The notes: generated from the sequence alone by a model not told the origin. 64,000 bases of DNA from an uncultured Clostridia bacterium (GCA_934132775.1 CAKPAA010000005.1:1-64000); one strand, 5' to 3'; counted from the first letter of the stretch, positions 8,632 to 18,078 are shown. Program-made: numbers and translations.

Positions 8632-8649
8632 ATTAAATACCGTTATTCT

Positions 8650-8967
8650 TTATTTTTTCTTTGCATCTTTCTTCCCTGCTGCATTTGCCATAAACGTTAA
8701 TACGCAAACGAATAGTATTAGTGCCATTATTAGTATTACAATTCTTATCAATGCAGAGTCTACCCTATTCCATACTGACCAAAAGTTACCTGTTACAGAA
8801 TTTATTATTTGTGAATTACCTTCGACAGTTAGGTCTTTACCATATTTTATATAATCTGAAATTATCGTTTTTGGTGCAGATACTTTAAATGTAAATATTG
8901 CAACCATTCCAACTATTCCGCAAATTATCAATATGTTTTTCCAATATTTTGAAATTAGTTTTTCCAT
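8650..8967 (-). CDS. Small membrane protein of unknown function
   Basis: A 105-residue protein with two hydrophobic helices: about residues 10-28 (ILIICGIVGMVAIFTF) and about 74-95 (IRIVILIMALILFVCVLTFMA). Between them is a roughly 45-residue region predicted to be outside or in a loop (KTIISDYIKYGKDLTVEGNSQIINSV). A lysine-rich tail (GKKDAKKK) ends the protein and favours both ends in the cytoplasm. Its start has a GAGGAG site and a good upstream promoter. It diverges from the VanW lipoprotein gene. I do not recognise a family. Confidence 0.65.
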   Translation of the reverse strand: MEKLISKYWKNILIICGIVGMVAIFTFKVSAPKTIISDYIKYGKDLTVEGNSQIINSVTGNFWSVWNRVDSALIRIVILIMALILFVCVLTFMANAAGKKDAKKK

Positions 8968-9000
8968 TTCTTCTCCTCCTCGGTAAGTTGATACATTGAT

Positions 9001-9029
9001 ATTATAATTCAGATTACATAATTTAACAA
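9001..9029 (-). promoter_or_regulatory. SigA-type promoter for the small membrane protein
   Basis: On the minus strand TTGTTA (9029-9024), a 17-base spacer and TATAAT (9006-9001), about 35 bases before the start codon. Confidence 0.6.
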
Positions 9030-9185
9030 GCCTTTTTTATAATTTATTGCAAGTTGTATGTGCCAAGTAAAAGCAGGCGATTTTATTTTTGGACCTACTA
9101 AAATTTTACACTAACTTACAAGTTAGGAATTTTTCTCTTTGTATCTTTTGTGTTTTGGTGGTTATTATATTATTGAGGTGATTTT

Positions 9186-9926
9186 ATGAAGTTAAAATTT
9201 TTGTTTTTGCTTCTTTTTCTAATTACCTTAACCGGTTGTAAGAATGATGAAAATATTGCCGATAACCAGACTTATGATATAAACGAAAAAGGTAATCAGA
9301 TTGCAAAAAAAGTTAAAAATTCATTAAATTCTGAGCAAACTAATGGATTATATAATTCTGGTAATAGTGATAGTCCTATCTCCACAAAAGATCCAATTGA
9401 TATTTATAGCAATCCAATTATAGGAGAAGTTCCTGATGATAATTCTAATATTGATTTTGAAAATGGTTCAAATAATGACAGTCTGGCTACTTTTTCGACT
9501 AAAATTTTAACTAATGATGATAATAGATATAATAATATTTCTATTGTTGCCGATAGATTAAATAATTATGTATTAAAGCCTGGCGAAACTTTTTCATTTA
9601 ATGATGTTTGTGGTCCATATGGTGCCGATGATGGCTTTTTAAAAGCAACTGTATTGATGAGTGATGGCAGTCACGAAAAAGGTTATGGTGGTGGCGTTTG
9701 TCAGCTATCCTCTACTCTTTACAATGCTGTTAAAAATTTGAATGTTGAAATTACAGAAAGGCATAATCATAGTACTCCTGTGGCATATGTTCCTAAAAAC
9801 CAAGATGCAACAGTAAGTTTGCAAAGTAATTTGGATTTTAAGTTTGTAAATAAATACGATAAATCGCTAAAATTCAGTACTTCTCACGATCCTAATAACT
9901 TGACCGTTACAGTTTCAGAAATTTAA
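9186..9926 (+). CDS. VanW-family lipoprotein
   Basis: A 246-residue exported lipoprotein. The signal peptide ends in the lipobox LTGC (cysteine about residue 18). A low-complexity, Asn/Asp-rich linker (about 20-95) leads to a VanW domain (about 100-246) with PGETFSFNDVCGPYG, the hallmark GGGVCQLSSTLYNA (about 168-181) and RHNHSTPVAYVPKNQDATV. VanW domains occur in many Clostridia and in some vancomycin-resistance clusters; their reaction is not established, and cell-wall binding is the usual guess. No van genes are nearby. GAGGTGA precedes the ATG. Monocistronic between a divergent gene and a terminator. Confidence 0.9.
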   Translation: MKLKFLFLLLFLITLTGCKNDENIADNQTYDINEKGNQIAKKVKNSLNSEQTNGLYNSGNSDSPISTKDPIDIYSNPIIGEVPDDNSNIDFENGSNNDSLATFSTKILTNDDNRYNNISIVADRLNNYVLKPGETFSFNDVCGPYGADDGFLKATVLMSDGSHEKGYGGGVCQLSSTLYNAVKNLNVEITERHNHSTPVAYVPKNQDATVSLQSNLDFKFVNKYDKSLKFSTSHDPNNLTVTVSEI

Positions 9927-10179
9927 AATACACAACTTTTTGACTCTCTTCGTATAGATAAGACGATATGTAATAAAGCAGAAATAATCTCGAATTTAGT
10001 TTAGAATTTAAATGTATTCGCATCTAACATTCTTCATTATTATTGTCTTATACAATATTTTAATTTTACGAAAAAAAGCCTAGTTATTTAAATTACCACC
10101 TGCTAAATTTTATTTCGCCCGTAATTGCTTATTTTGCATCATATGAATAGAATTGATTTAATTTAAAATTTCTAGTTCT

Positions 10180-10222
10180 AAAAAACTCCCGAATAGAATT
10201 TATTTTCTTTCAGGAGTTTTTT
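10180..10222. terminator. Bidirectional terminator between vanW and the pilus operon
   Basis: AAAAACTCC (10181-10189) and GGAGTTTTT (10213-10221) form a perfect 9-base stem with A and T runs on the two sides. It serves the VanW gene and the end of the leftward operon. The remainder of 9927-10287 is featureless. Confidence 0.8.
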
Positions 10223-10287
10223 ATGTTTTCACTATTTTAGAGCCAAATTTATTTATCTATGGCACTTTTTATTTGATTATTATATCT

Positions 10288-11493
10288 TTATGGATGACAC
10301 AATGTACAAGGATAATAACCTTCTCTTGCTGCCTCCACTCTATTAACAAATATGTTGTCTACTTCTTGGTCTGTAATATCTTTATTTACTTTTGGCTTTT
10401 CTAAGAACTTTTGAATATGGTCACAGTTTGATGAGTGATAGTACTTATCTGTTGTTCCATATATATAATCTGTTGCTACTATTCTAGAACCACCTAGTGC
10501 ATAGTTGTTGTAATATGATTTTACACCTATTGGCATACCTTGAATAAATGACATAACTGAAATATCATTTATTGAGTTTGTCCAGTCCTCATCTGCTATT
10601 TCTGGAAGCATAAAGTTATATGTTGAGCCTTTTGTTCTAGCATATGTTTGGTGTTCATTTATTTCTTGCTTTAAAACTTCTTGTATTAGATTTATTATTA
10701 CTTCTCTTCTTTTTCTGTGAAATTTACTTGCTGTTTTTGTTCCGTTCTTCTCATCATCTTGCCTTAATGGAATTATTCCATCACCTGAATTTGTTGGTGC
10801 TACTAAATAATCTGGAACTGCTGTGCCAGTTTGCTTTAACGCTGCAATCATAACTGACATATCTTGTGTTATTTCTGGTATAAAGTCTAATATTTGATCA
10901 CTTGTATAACCTGCAAATCCAGTCTCATATTCTTGATATTTTGCCAAACTATCTGCATAATAGTCGTCTGTTAATTCACCCTCAAATAGCCTATCTTTTG
11001 TATATATTTTTATATAATTTCCTAGCGTGAAGTTTATTATAGCACCTGTATCTGGATCTTCATATGAGTATGGAATTTTAGGAGATACTCTGTACGCATA
11101 TCCTGCTGAATCTGTGTCATCAACAGAATAAATAAAGAAACCATCATAAGCTATAACAACTATTGCTGGAATGTACGTGCTAAAATAATTTTCCGTTTTT
11201 CCTTGAATATATGGCATATTGAAGTTTACGGCTAATGTCTGAAAGAAACTCTTAACAGATTCTTTAACTAAATTTTGAGTTATATCAAATCTTTGATTGA
11301 AGTAAAGCATTTGGAATTCATCATTTAGTTCAACAAGTGTATCTAGAGCATCTTGGGTTGCAATATCAATAACATTGTTAAGTCTTACTTCATCTTTTTG
11401 TACCATAAAATATTCATTTACATTGTTTCTACAAATAATAGAAAACGGAAGGATAATTATTAAAAATATAACAGAAAAGTGTGATAATTTCAT
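10288..11493 (-). CDS. Exported Tad-cluster protein with a C-terminal Ada-like zinc motif
   Basis: A 401-residue protein, last gene of the pilus operon. A single hydrophobic N-terminal segment (about residues 5-22) suggests an exported, membrane-tethered or pilin-like protein. The body has no family I recognise. The last 50 residues carry H353-x3-C357 and C396-x2-C399 in the pattern YHSSNC ... AAREGYYPCTLC, which matches the Ada-type zinc-binding motif often appended to nucleases and surface proteins. GGAGGG precedes the ATG. By position and membrane topology it may be a minor pilus subunit or tip protein. Function is inference from context. Confidence 0.75.
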   Translation of the reverse strand: MKLSHFSVIFLIIILPFSIICRNNVNEYFMVQKDEVRLNNVIDIATQDALDTLVELNDEFQMLYFNQRFDITQNLVKESVKSFFQTLAVNFNMPYIQGKTENYFSTYIPAIVVIAYDGFFIYSVDDTDSAGYAYRVSPKIPYSYEDPDTGAIINFTLGNYIKIYTKDRLFEGELTDDYYADSLAKYQEYETGFAGYTSDQILDFIPEITQDMSVMIAALKQTGTAVPDYLVAPTNSGDGIIPLRQDDEKNGTKTASKFHRKRREVIINLIQEVLKQEINEHQTYARTKGSTYNFMLPEIADEDWTNSINDISVMSFIQGMPIGVKSYYNNYALGGSRIVATDYIYGTTDKYYHSSNCDHIQKFLEKPKVNKDITDQEVDNIFVNRVEAAREGYYPCTLCHP

Positions 11494-11559
11494 ATAATAA
11501 TTTTTCCCTCCTTTTTAGAAATTTTAAAATTTATTAAAATATTATTTTTATGTGCCAAA

Positions 11560-12096
11560 TTATCTATAACTACTCTTTATTTGACCACCATATGGCACAC
11601 CAATTTTAAAGCTATCTATTTGCGTTGCATAAATTGTTTCTTCCATAAGTGTTGCTTGAGTTTTATTTCTATTCTTTATTGATACATAAAAATAATCCCC
11701 TTTATTGAATGTATACAATCCACCTTTTTTTACAAGATTACCTTCTTCATCAACTTGGTCTTTTGAATTTAATGTACTTTCAATTTCTGATGTATAGTGA
11801 TACAAATAAACCACCTCTGAGTTACCAGCACCAGCAGGAACTACTTTATATTCTCTATGTTCTAATGTTACATCAAATAAATTTCCTGTTGACTGTATTT
11901 GAGATAAAAATGAATTATACATATCCATCGTTAGGGTACCAGTGTTTCTTACGGCATCTACGAAATCGACAGTGGCAGTGTAAACAGCCATATATGAAAG
12001 ATCGTCTTGTCTTTCAAACGTATCCATCATCGGAAATAAAAACATTATTAAAACTGCAAGAATTATCGTGAAAACGATACTTAATGAATCTCCCAT
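11560..12096 (-). CDS. Minor pilin-like protein of the Tad cluster
   Basis: A 178-residue protein with one N-terminal hydrophobic helix directly after MGDS (about residues 5-25, LSIVFTIILAVLIMFLF) followed by an extracellular-looking domain rich in Thr, Tyr and Asn. This is the layout of pseudopilins, though no canonical prepilin-peptidase site is visible. AAAGGGG precedes the ATG. It lies in the same transcription unit as the pilins and ATPases. TadE/TadF-type proteins of Tad loci have the same size and topology, and this is a plausible functional equivalent. No sequence family recognised. Confidence 0.75.
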   Translation of the reverse strand: MGDSLSIVFTIILAVLIMFLFPMMDTFERQDDLSYMAVYTATVDFVDAVRNTGTLTMDMYNSFLSQIQSTGNLFDVTLEHREYKVVPAGAGNSEVVYLYHYTSEIESTLNSKDQVDEEGNLVKKGGLYTFNKGDYFYVSIKNRNKTQATLMEETIYATQIDSFKIGVPYGGQIKSSYR

Positions 12097-12116
12097 ATTA
12101 CTTCGTAAACCCCTTT

Positions 12117-12632
12117 CTAATTAACTTTTGTAAAAGTAAGTGACTTTTCATCATATGATACGGTATATTGTGTTGCAGAGCTTCTAAACACCTGAGTTTT
12201 TAGAACTTTTATAAGTTTATTTAAGTCATCACTTTGTGCAGTGTTAGCATCTGTATAATACTTTTCCTGAGCCAATCCATTATTGAAAATTAAAATTTCT
12301 TCTTCGCCATCATTTCTACGCATTGAAAAAGAATACACATTACCACCATCGACAACTTTTATTATATAGTTTTCATTACCTCTTGTTTGGGTTGTCCTTG
12401 GAAGTGAAGCAACAGACATTATTATTTCAGCTCTATCGGTTTTTCTCATAATGTCATTTTCATCTCCGTATGCTGATGTAGCTGTACCACGCCTATTATA
12501 AGTGTTTATATTTATATATTGGTTAACTCTGTCATTTACTCGTGAATACGAAAGTATACCACAAGAAAGGGCGAATACAAATAATAGTGTTGCTCCTGCC
12601 ATTTGTATAAAATCAAAAGAATTATCACTCAT
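12117..12632 (-). CDS. Minor pilin-like protein of the Tad cluster
   Basis: A 171-residue protein with an N-terminal hydrophobic helix (about residues 8-30, FIQMAGATLLFVFALSCGILSY) after a short charged head, then a globular region ending in beta-rich QYTVSYDEKSLTFTKVN. It lies 20 bases upstream of the next minor pilin-like gene and has AAAGGAGGAG before its ATG. The first residues (SDNSFDFIQMAGATLL) loosely echo the DNASKAIVMAG start of the two pilins nearby, so it is probably a divergent member of the same set. No independent family match. Confidence 0.75.
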   Translation of the reverse strand: MSDNSFDFIQMAGATLLFVFALSCGILSYSRVNDRVNQYININTYNRRGTATSAYGDENDIMRKTDRAEIIMSVASLPRTTQTRGNENYIIKVVDGGNVYSFSMRRNDGEEEILIFNNGLAQEKYYTDANTAQSDDLNKLIKVLKTQVFRSSATQYTVSYDEKSLTFTKVN

Positions 12633-12700
12633 TTGTATTCATCTCCTCCTTTCATATGAACTGTTTAAAGTAGTCATCTCAACTATATTTGTAAAACTTC

Positions 12701-12722
12701 AAGTGATATTTAGATATCACTT
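12701..12722 (-). terminator. Short hairpin between pilin and minor pilin genes
   Basis: AAGTGATAT and ATATCACTT form a perfect 9-base stem with a 4-base loop, followed leftwards by GAAGTTTTAC. It may act as a weak terminator or mRNA stabiliser behind the second pilin. Confidence 0.5.
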
Positions 12723-12785
12723 AATTAAATAATATCATTAAAGTTTATTTAAAAAACTTCCTAATTCATTTTTTAAAATAGAATC

Positions 12786-13193
12786 TTAGTTTGATATTGT
12801 GACTTTACCAACCTTACCAACTGGATCATAGCTTAAAGAATATGATACCGTTTTTGTTGTGTAATCCTTTGAATCTGCTGAATAAACAGTTGATCCATTT
12901 GAATTACTTGCTGTAATTAAGTTTGAAGAAACTTCTCTTTCAACATCATCTTCAACAGCTCTGTTTAAGATGTTTACAGCATCTATGCAATTTATTGTTG
13001 ATACTGTACCAGCACCAGTTCTATATTCTTGATAAAATCTATTAAAACTTTGTATTTGCGAGGCCGATAAAATATCGTCTGCAGAACTTGCAAAATTTCT
13101 TGCAGAGTTAAATGCATATATCGCTACCGATATAAGCGCTATAGCAATCATAACTCCTCCAGCCATTACAATAGCTTTTGATGCATTATCCAT
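12786..13193 (-). CDS. Pilin-like protein B (paralog of the next gene)
   Basis: A 135-residue protein beginning MDNASKAIVMAGGVMIAIALISVAIY, a very short charged head followed by a hydrophobic helix (about residues 7-27), then a helical stretch (NSARNFASSADDILSASQIQSFNRFYQEY) and a beta-rich C-terminus. Its first 25 residues are nearly the same as those of the 126-residue neighbour, while the rest has diverged. Small size, tandem paralogy and position beside CpaF and TadB/C-like genes identify them as the pilus subunits. The head is only about six residues, and a canonical G-[FL]-x-x-x-E cleavage motif is missing, so processing is unclear. GAGGTG precedes the ATG. Confidence 0.8.
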   Translation of the reverse strand: MDNASKAIVMAGGVMIAIALISVAIYAFNSARNFASSADDILSASQIQSFNRFYQEYRTGAGTVSTINCIDAVNILNRAVEDDVEREVSSNLITASNSNGSTVYSADSKDYTTKTVSYSLSYDPVGKVGKVTISN

Positions 13194-13238
13194 AAATTAT
13201 AACACCTCACACATCTAAAATTTTTGAAAATACTACTG

Positions 13239-13271
13239 TTGTTACTGCTTAGGAAAACTAAGCAGTAACAA
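13239..13271 (-). promoter_or_regulatory. Perfect 14-base-pair hairpin between the two pilin genes
   Basis: TTGTTACTGCTTAG (13239-13252) and CTAAGCAGTAACAA (13258-13271) pair perfectly around a 5-base loop. In the leftward mRNA it follows the first pilin and lacks an immediate U-run, so it would stabilise the upstream pilin message or give partial termination, lowering expression of everything downstream. Confidence 0.7.
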
Positions 13272-13290
13272 TGTAAGCGTATATTATAAA

Positions 13291-13671
13291 TTAGTTACCA
13301 CTTTTATATGGTTCAACTTCAACCTTATCATAATATCCATCGCTATTAGAGTCAGTTACAGTTACTGTGTAGTATGCTGTATCTGTGATTGTCATATCAT
13401 CATCATATGTTATATCTACTGGTAAAGTTTTGTTTATGTTTGAAATTCTGCATTTTTCAAATAATTGTTTAACTGTTGAACCTCTTACTTTTGTACCAGC
13501 ATATTGTCCTAATGTTGAGTTTGTCATTTGAGCTGCTGCATCATCTAATTGTTGGTTTGCTCCTCCAACCATTGTGTTTGTGCTTGAAAAAATGTAAACA
13601 CCAACACCTACTAGTGCTATTGATATTAAAACAGCACCTGCCATAATCAATGCTTTTGACGCATTATCCAT
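13291..13671 (-). CDS. Pilin-like protein A, probable major subunit
   Basis: A 126-residue protein starting MDNASKALIMAGAVLISIALVGVGVY, the same head and membrane helix as the following paralog. The region after the helix (STNTMVGGANQQLDDAAAQMTN) is helical and the C-terminus (DITYDDDMTITDTAYYTVTVTDSNSDG) is beta-rich and acidic. As the first small subunit gene after the ATPase and membrane genes, and with a stable hairpin directly behind it, it is the likeliest major pilin. AAAGGA precedes the ATG. It is longer than classical Flp pilins (about 50-70 residues). Assignment rests on context and topology. Confidence 0.8.
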   Translation of the reverse strand: MDNASKALIMAGAVLISIALVGVGVYIFSSTNTMVGGANQQLDDAAAQMTNSTLGQYAGTKVRGSTVKQLFEKCRISNINKTLPVDITYDDDMTITDTAYYTVTVTDSNSDGYYDKVEVEPYKSGN

Positions 13672-13736
13672 AAAAAATCATTCCTTTCTTTTATATAGTT
13701 AAGTTTGAAAACTTTATATTGGCTGATGTATTTTTA

Positions 13737-16094
13737 TTACATCATTGAACCCATTTGAGTGAAGTATACGCCCATATCTGCGATACTTGTCCACATTAGT
13801 GGAATAATTAGATAACCAACAAATAAAACTACCATTGGTGCGAAACCAATAAACTTACCTATTTTAGCTTTTCTGTTGATTAGTCTTTCGTTTGCTTCCT
13901 TACGTTTTTCTTGGAAGAAAGCTCTCTCTGTTTCAAGTTCATCAAATGCATCTGTTATCTTAACATTTTCAACAGCAGACTGTAAACTTTCAACAATTCT
14001 TATAAATGGCTTAAAAGTTACTTCGTCTTTTAGTTGTTCCAATGCTTCATAAGCACCACTTTCATAGTTATTTAAGCAACGTTGAAGTGGCTCTCTAAAT
14101 ATGCTTGAAAATCTTGTTAACCATTCTAGTATGTATTCAACTGAAACTCTTTCGATATACATAAGCATTAGTATAATTGTTTGGAATTGCATTACTTCAT
14201 CATCCATTTCCATTTGTCTCATCCTTCTTTGGAAAGTTAATAACATATTTGGAAATTGGTACGCAATAAGTGCAATCAACATCGCTAACACTAATTCTGT
14301 CCATTTAAAATATTCAGAAGTTAGCTCTGAAAGTTTTTCATAAATTCTTTCAGCATAGCTTATTATTTGCTCATCAGTTAATTCAACACTATATATATCT
14401 ATAACTGCATTTTTAACATCTGCAAATTCTACTTGTATTCTACCATCTTTTTTAGCATTTGCAATGATATCTGATGAAAGCTCTAATACAAAGTTATTTC
14501 TAGGCATTTCAATACCTGCTTTTAAAATTGCATTTTGTATATCTGCTTCACCAGTTGTTATACTTCTTGACCTTGCAGTTGTTAAATGTTTAAATATCCT
14601 ATTTGAGTATTCATTTGCAACTTCATCAGAGAGTGGCATTACGTTTAGTATCCACATTTGATATTCAATCTTTTGAAGTGCAACTTCTTTTGTATCATTT
14701 TTTACTGATTTTACAATTTCATCATTGTCTAATAAATTTGTAACGAAATATCTGTCAGAGGCTGATAATGATTTAGCAGCTTTAATATCCTTGTCTGAAA
14801 GTTTACCCATTACATTTCCTTCAACAGTATCATCATACAAAACTGATTCAACTGCCATGCCGTGCATTTGATTTACTATAAATATTACAACGAAAAATGC
14901 TATAACTGCACATATTGCTTTATTTACATATAACCATTCAATTTTTAAAGTTGAGGCTGTATCTTTTAAAAGTTTTGTAACTTTTACATATCTAGGATTA
15001 TCTGAATTTGGAACAAGTCCATCAATAATCTTCTCAACAAATGGTAATCTATACACTTTTTCCTGCCAAGCCATATCTGTCGAAAATGTTATTTGCTTTT
15101 CATCATTGTCTTTAATTCTAACAAGTAGTGCATATGACAAGAATGTTAAAACTAAGAGAACTATTTCCATCAAGAAACCAGTCTTTCCCTCATAAAAGCT
15201 TGATGTTGATGCGAAGGCATTCATCGCCCAATCACGAAGTGGATGTATGAAAAGCACTGGTGCAACTGCGATATACGTTAAGCTTTTAAACATATAATCT
15301 AGTTTATCACGTTTTAAAATTTCAAGTTGTAACTCTTGCGTGATATTGTTTAAATCTTTCAAATATAGTGAAATTCCACCAATTTTTCTATCACCAAATT
15401 CTTTTGTTAAGTAAGATACTCCTGCAAAGATTTTTAGGAATCTATTTGGTGCAACATCATAATATTTTTCAAGTTCCATTTCTGGTTCTGCCGAAATCAA
15501 AATATCATAAATAATATTTGCTTGTGATACAATTTCTTGCTCTTCCATAAGTGAAGCATCATAAACAGCTTCTTCAACCATACTAGTGCTGTGAAATGCG
15601 TGTCTTACTTCTGAGAAAAACTCAAGCTCTTGCACTAGCAATTTATCTTCTACTTTATTTATCATTTGCTCTGTTAAGTTTTCTATAACTATCAAAACGC
15701 CAAGCAATGAAACAAGCATTATAAACAAGTTATCCTTATTTATCCAAGCTATAAGAATTGCGGCAAACAAAGCAATTAAAATTGCTCTCAAAGTAATTTT
15801 TGCTGAATCTTTTCTTATTGTATATTCATCATTTTGATTTACAAGTTCCAGTCTTCTTCTTATTTTTCTTAAATACCTATTTATGATAGGGACACGTTCT
15901 ATCTTTATATATACTTTTTGATAGAACGCATCCTTACCTGAAGAAGAAGATGAGGCCTCATTCATCATTTTTTCTAATACGGCACTTTTATTGCCTTTAT
16001 TCTTTTTCTGTAATGCGTAATATATAACCATCAATATTGCAAATAAAACAATTGGTATAAACACAAAACATAAAAGTAAAGTTTTTGAATCCAT
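13737..16094 (-). CDS. Fused TadB-TadC-like inner-membrane platform protein
   Basis: A 785-residue membrane protein. Tad systems normally have two proteins of about 300 residues, TadB and TadC, each with one T2SSF domain; here both appear in one chain. The first T2SSF-like region lies at about residues 150-250 (LVQELEFFSEVRHAFHSTSMVEEAVYD). The second lies at about 635-735, flanked by transmembrane helices (MQFQTIILMLMYIERVSVEYILEWL; final helix GFAPMVVLFVGYLIIPLMW). About seven hydrophobic helices are seen in total. The ATG at 16094 with GAGGGGG upstream is preferred to a TTG 21 bases earlier. It would anchor the CpaF ATPase in the membrane and drive pilus assembly. Confidence 0.85.
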   Translation of the reverse strand: MDSKTLLLCFVFIPIVLFAILMVIYYALQKKNKGNKSAVLEKMMNEASSSSSGKDAFYQKVYIKIERVPIINRYLRKIRRRLELVNQNDEYTIRKDSAKITLRAILIALFAAILIAWINKDNLFIMLVSLLGVLIVIENLTEQMINKVEDKLLVQELEFFSEVRHAFHSTSMVEEAVYDASLMEEQEIVSQANIIYDILISAEPEMELEKYYDVAPNRFLKIFAGVSYLTKEFGDRKIGGISLYLKDLNNITQELQLEILKRDKLDYMFKSLTYIAVAPVLFIHPLRDWAMNAFASTSSFYEGKTGFLMEIVLLVLTFLSYALLVRIKDNDEKQITFSTDMAWQEKVYRLPFVEKIIDGLVPNSDNPRYVKVTKLLKDTASTLKIEWLYVNKAICAVIAFFVVIFIVNQMHGMAVESVLYDDTVEGNVMGKLSDKDIKAAKSLSASDRYFVTNLLDNDEIVKSVKNDTKEVALQKIEYQMWILNVMPLSDEVANEYSNRIFKHLTTARSRSITTGEADIQNAILKAGIEMPRNNFVLELSSDIIANAKKDGRIQVEFADVKNAVIDIYSVELTDEQIISYAERIYEKLSELTSEYFKWTELVLAMLIALIAYQFPNMLLTFQRRMRQMEMDDEVMQFQTIILMLMYIERVSVEYILEWLTRFSSIFREPLQRCLNNYESGAYEALEQLKDEVTFKPFIRIVESLQSAVENVKITDAFDELETERAFFQEKRKEANERLINRKAKIGKFIGFAPMVVLFVGYLIIPLMWTSIADMGVYFTQMGSMM

Positions 16095-16133
16095 CGTCTT
16101 CCCCCTCTCTTTCAAAGTAAAAACATTTTACGT

Positions 16134-18038
16134 TTATTCAACAATTCTTCTTGATGAAGATGTTGTTGATGAACCAAAATAGTTAGAACAAAATTCATCA
16201 AATAATACTTGGTCTTCCTCAGACATATTTTCTCTCATTGCTTCAATATTTTCCTTAGATATTGGATTCTTTATAACATATTGTCCGTCAACAAATTGTA
16301 CAATATCAACAGCTTTATATGTTTCAGTTTCTGTAATCTTTTGGAAATATTCGGTAGCATTATCTATGAATTTATCCATTTTACCTTCAAGAGTAGGTTC
16401 GTTATGATGATCAAATGTATAATTGTTCTTTTGTTTAACTGGTATACATTCTGTTATTCTTTCAATATATCTGTCACCTGAATAAGATTTCTTCAAGTGA
16501 ACTTCAAAGTTTAATACTCCAACAACCTGTATCTCTGCAACTTTTTCATTATGGAACATACCAACTTTCAAAAGTGAGTTTCTTAATGAAAGAATTAAGT
16601 TATCAAACGTTTTAGCATGGTGAGTAAACATTGTAAATTTTGATGCAACCTGTGCCATCTGAATCATCCAAGCAGCAACTCCGTCTGTTGCAACCTCACC
16701 AAGGATATTAACAGAACCGTCAGTTTTCTTTTGAACATCTAGTCCTTCTTGTCCTGAAACTGTATCTGTTTCTCTGAAAGTCAAGATGTTTCTATCTGGA
16801 TAAACTTTTCTTAAATGCAACTCGAATGCTGTTTCTTGAACTCTTATGTTCAATGATGTGTAAATATATTTAATCATAGCCATAAGCATTGTTGTTTTAC
16901 CACAACCCTGCTCACCTGTAAGGGCTGTAACTCTTGCACCTTTTACTAAGAATTTTAATAAATCTATAACTGGTTCTCTTCCTGGGTGTCTTACTAAGTT
17001 TTCTAGCACTGCATTTGGTGTATCAAACTTTCTTATGAAGAATGCCCAAGACTCTGACATACTTGGTCTAACAACAACGACACGGGAACCATCTTTCATT
17101 TCATTTATCTTATAACCATTTGTATCAGATAACTGACCTGGATTATTGTATTTGTATATGTTTTGACATACACGTCTTAGTTCTGCAAAAGAACCAAAAG
17201 ATAAACAAGATAAATAAATTGATTTACCTTTATAGAATATCCAAACGCTATCATAAGCTCTTGGAATTGTTCTTTCTGTTGTTTGTCTCAAATAGTCACC
17301 TAACTGTGCTACTTGATACATAAATGATTCTGGAAGACCAGAAACACCACCAGAAATACCATCTATATTCATATCTCTTATTTCATCGATTACACTAAAA
17401 CCTTTATAATTTTGATATATTCTTTGTGATAAAATATTCAATCTATCTTCAAAAGATAAGTAGTCATATTCTTTTTCAAATATTTCATCGATTTCTTCTG
17501 GAGTTATGATATATTGTGCAACATCTGATCCATAAACTTTCTTTTGCTCATCTAGATGATACTTTTTAATAAGTTCTCCTAGTGCATTATATCCATATTG
17601 TTGTTTGTACATATACAAAAGAATATCAAATTTGTCATTTGTTGATAATTTATCAATATTATCAAAATCAATCGCGTTTGTGATGTTTACTTGGTTTACT
17701 CCATATTCTCTGTGAAGCAAATCAAATATCAATTCTTTAACATACTTCTTGTCATTAACATCACCATATGTACAATTCTTCAAAGCTTTTTTCAATTCAT
17801 ACTTTTTATTTTTTCTTCTCTTCAGCTCATCTTCTGAAAGTCCAATATCATAAAGGTTTGTCCTAGTTATCTCGTCCATTCTGGCTTTAATAAATTCTGT
17901 CATTCTTTCTACGCTGTATATTCTCCCCTCTTTTTGCACATCTTGAATAACAGAAGAATCAGACTTTGAGAATAAGTAACCAATAAAGACTAAAAGTCCA
18001 ATTACCAATATTCCTATTAGAAGATAATTAAAAAACAT
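16134..18038 (-). CDS. CpaF/TadA-type secretion ATPase with an N-terminal membrane anchor
   Basis: A 634-residue type II/IV secretion ATPase that would power pilus assembly. Walker A is GEQGCGKTT (about residue 375) with the conserved arginine-finger region PSMSESWAFFIRKFD before it; RETDTVSGQEGLDVQ and the GEVATDGVAAWMI block follow. Unusually the protein begins with a transmembrane helix (MFFNYLLIGILVIGLLVFIGYLF) and has an extra region of about 200 residues before the ATPase core; typical CpaF is soluble and about 450 residues. Start at 18038 is preferred (SD AGGTGG at about 10 bases); the ATG three codons upstream is too close to it. Second or third step of the operon. Confidence 0.9.
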   Translation of the reverse strand: MFFNYLLIGILVIGLLVFIGYLFSKSDSSVIQDVQKEGRIYSVERMTEFIKARMDEITRTNLYDIGLSEDELKRRKNKKYELKKALKNCTYGDVNDKKYVKELIFDLLHREYGVNQVNITNAIDFDNIDKLSTNDKFDILLYMYKQQYGYNALGELIKKYHLDEQKKVYGSDVAQYIITPEEIDEIFEKEYDYLSFEDRLNILSQRIYQNYKGFSVIDEIRDMNIDGISGGVSGLPESFMYQVAQLGDYLRQTTERTIPRAYDSVWIFYKGKSIYLSCLSFGSFAELRRVCQNIYKYNNPGQLSDTNGYKINEMKDGSRVVVVRPSMSESWAFFIRKFDTPNAVLENLVRHPGREPVIDLLKFLVKGARVTALTGEQGCGKTTMLMAMIKYIYTSLNIRVQETAFELHLRKVYPDRNILTFRETDTVSGQEGLDVQKKTDGSVNILGEVATDGVAAWMIQMAQVASKFTMFTHHAKTFDNLILSLRNSLLKVGMFHNEKVAEIQVVGVLNFEVHLKKSYSGDRYIERITECIPVKQKNNYTFDHHNEPTLEGKMDKFIDNATEYFQKITETETYKAVDIVQFVDGQYVIKNPISKENIEAMRENMSEEDQVLFDEFCSNYFGSSTTSSSRRIVE

Positions 18039-18078
18039 TGTGGTCATACCACCTTTCTACCTGGGATATATAACTTCT

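Noticed and set aside
10644..12071. Plus-strand frames inside the pilus operon
   Set aside because: Leucine/phenylalanine-rich shadows of the minus-strand genes without ribosome sites.
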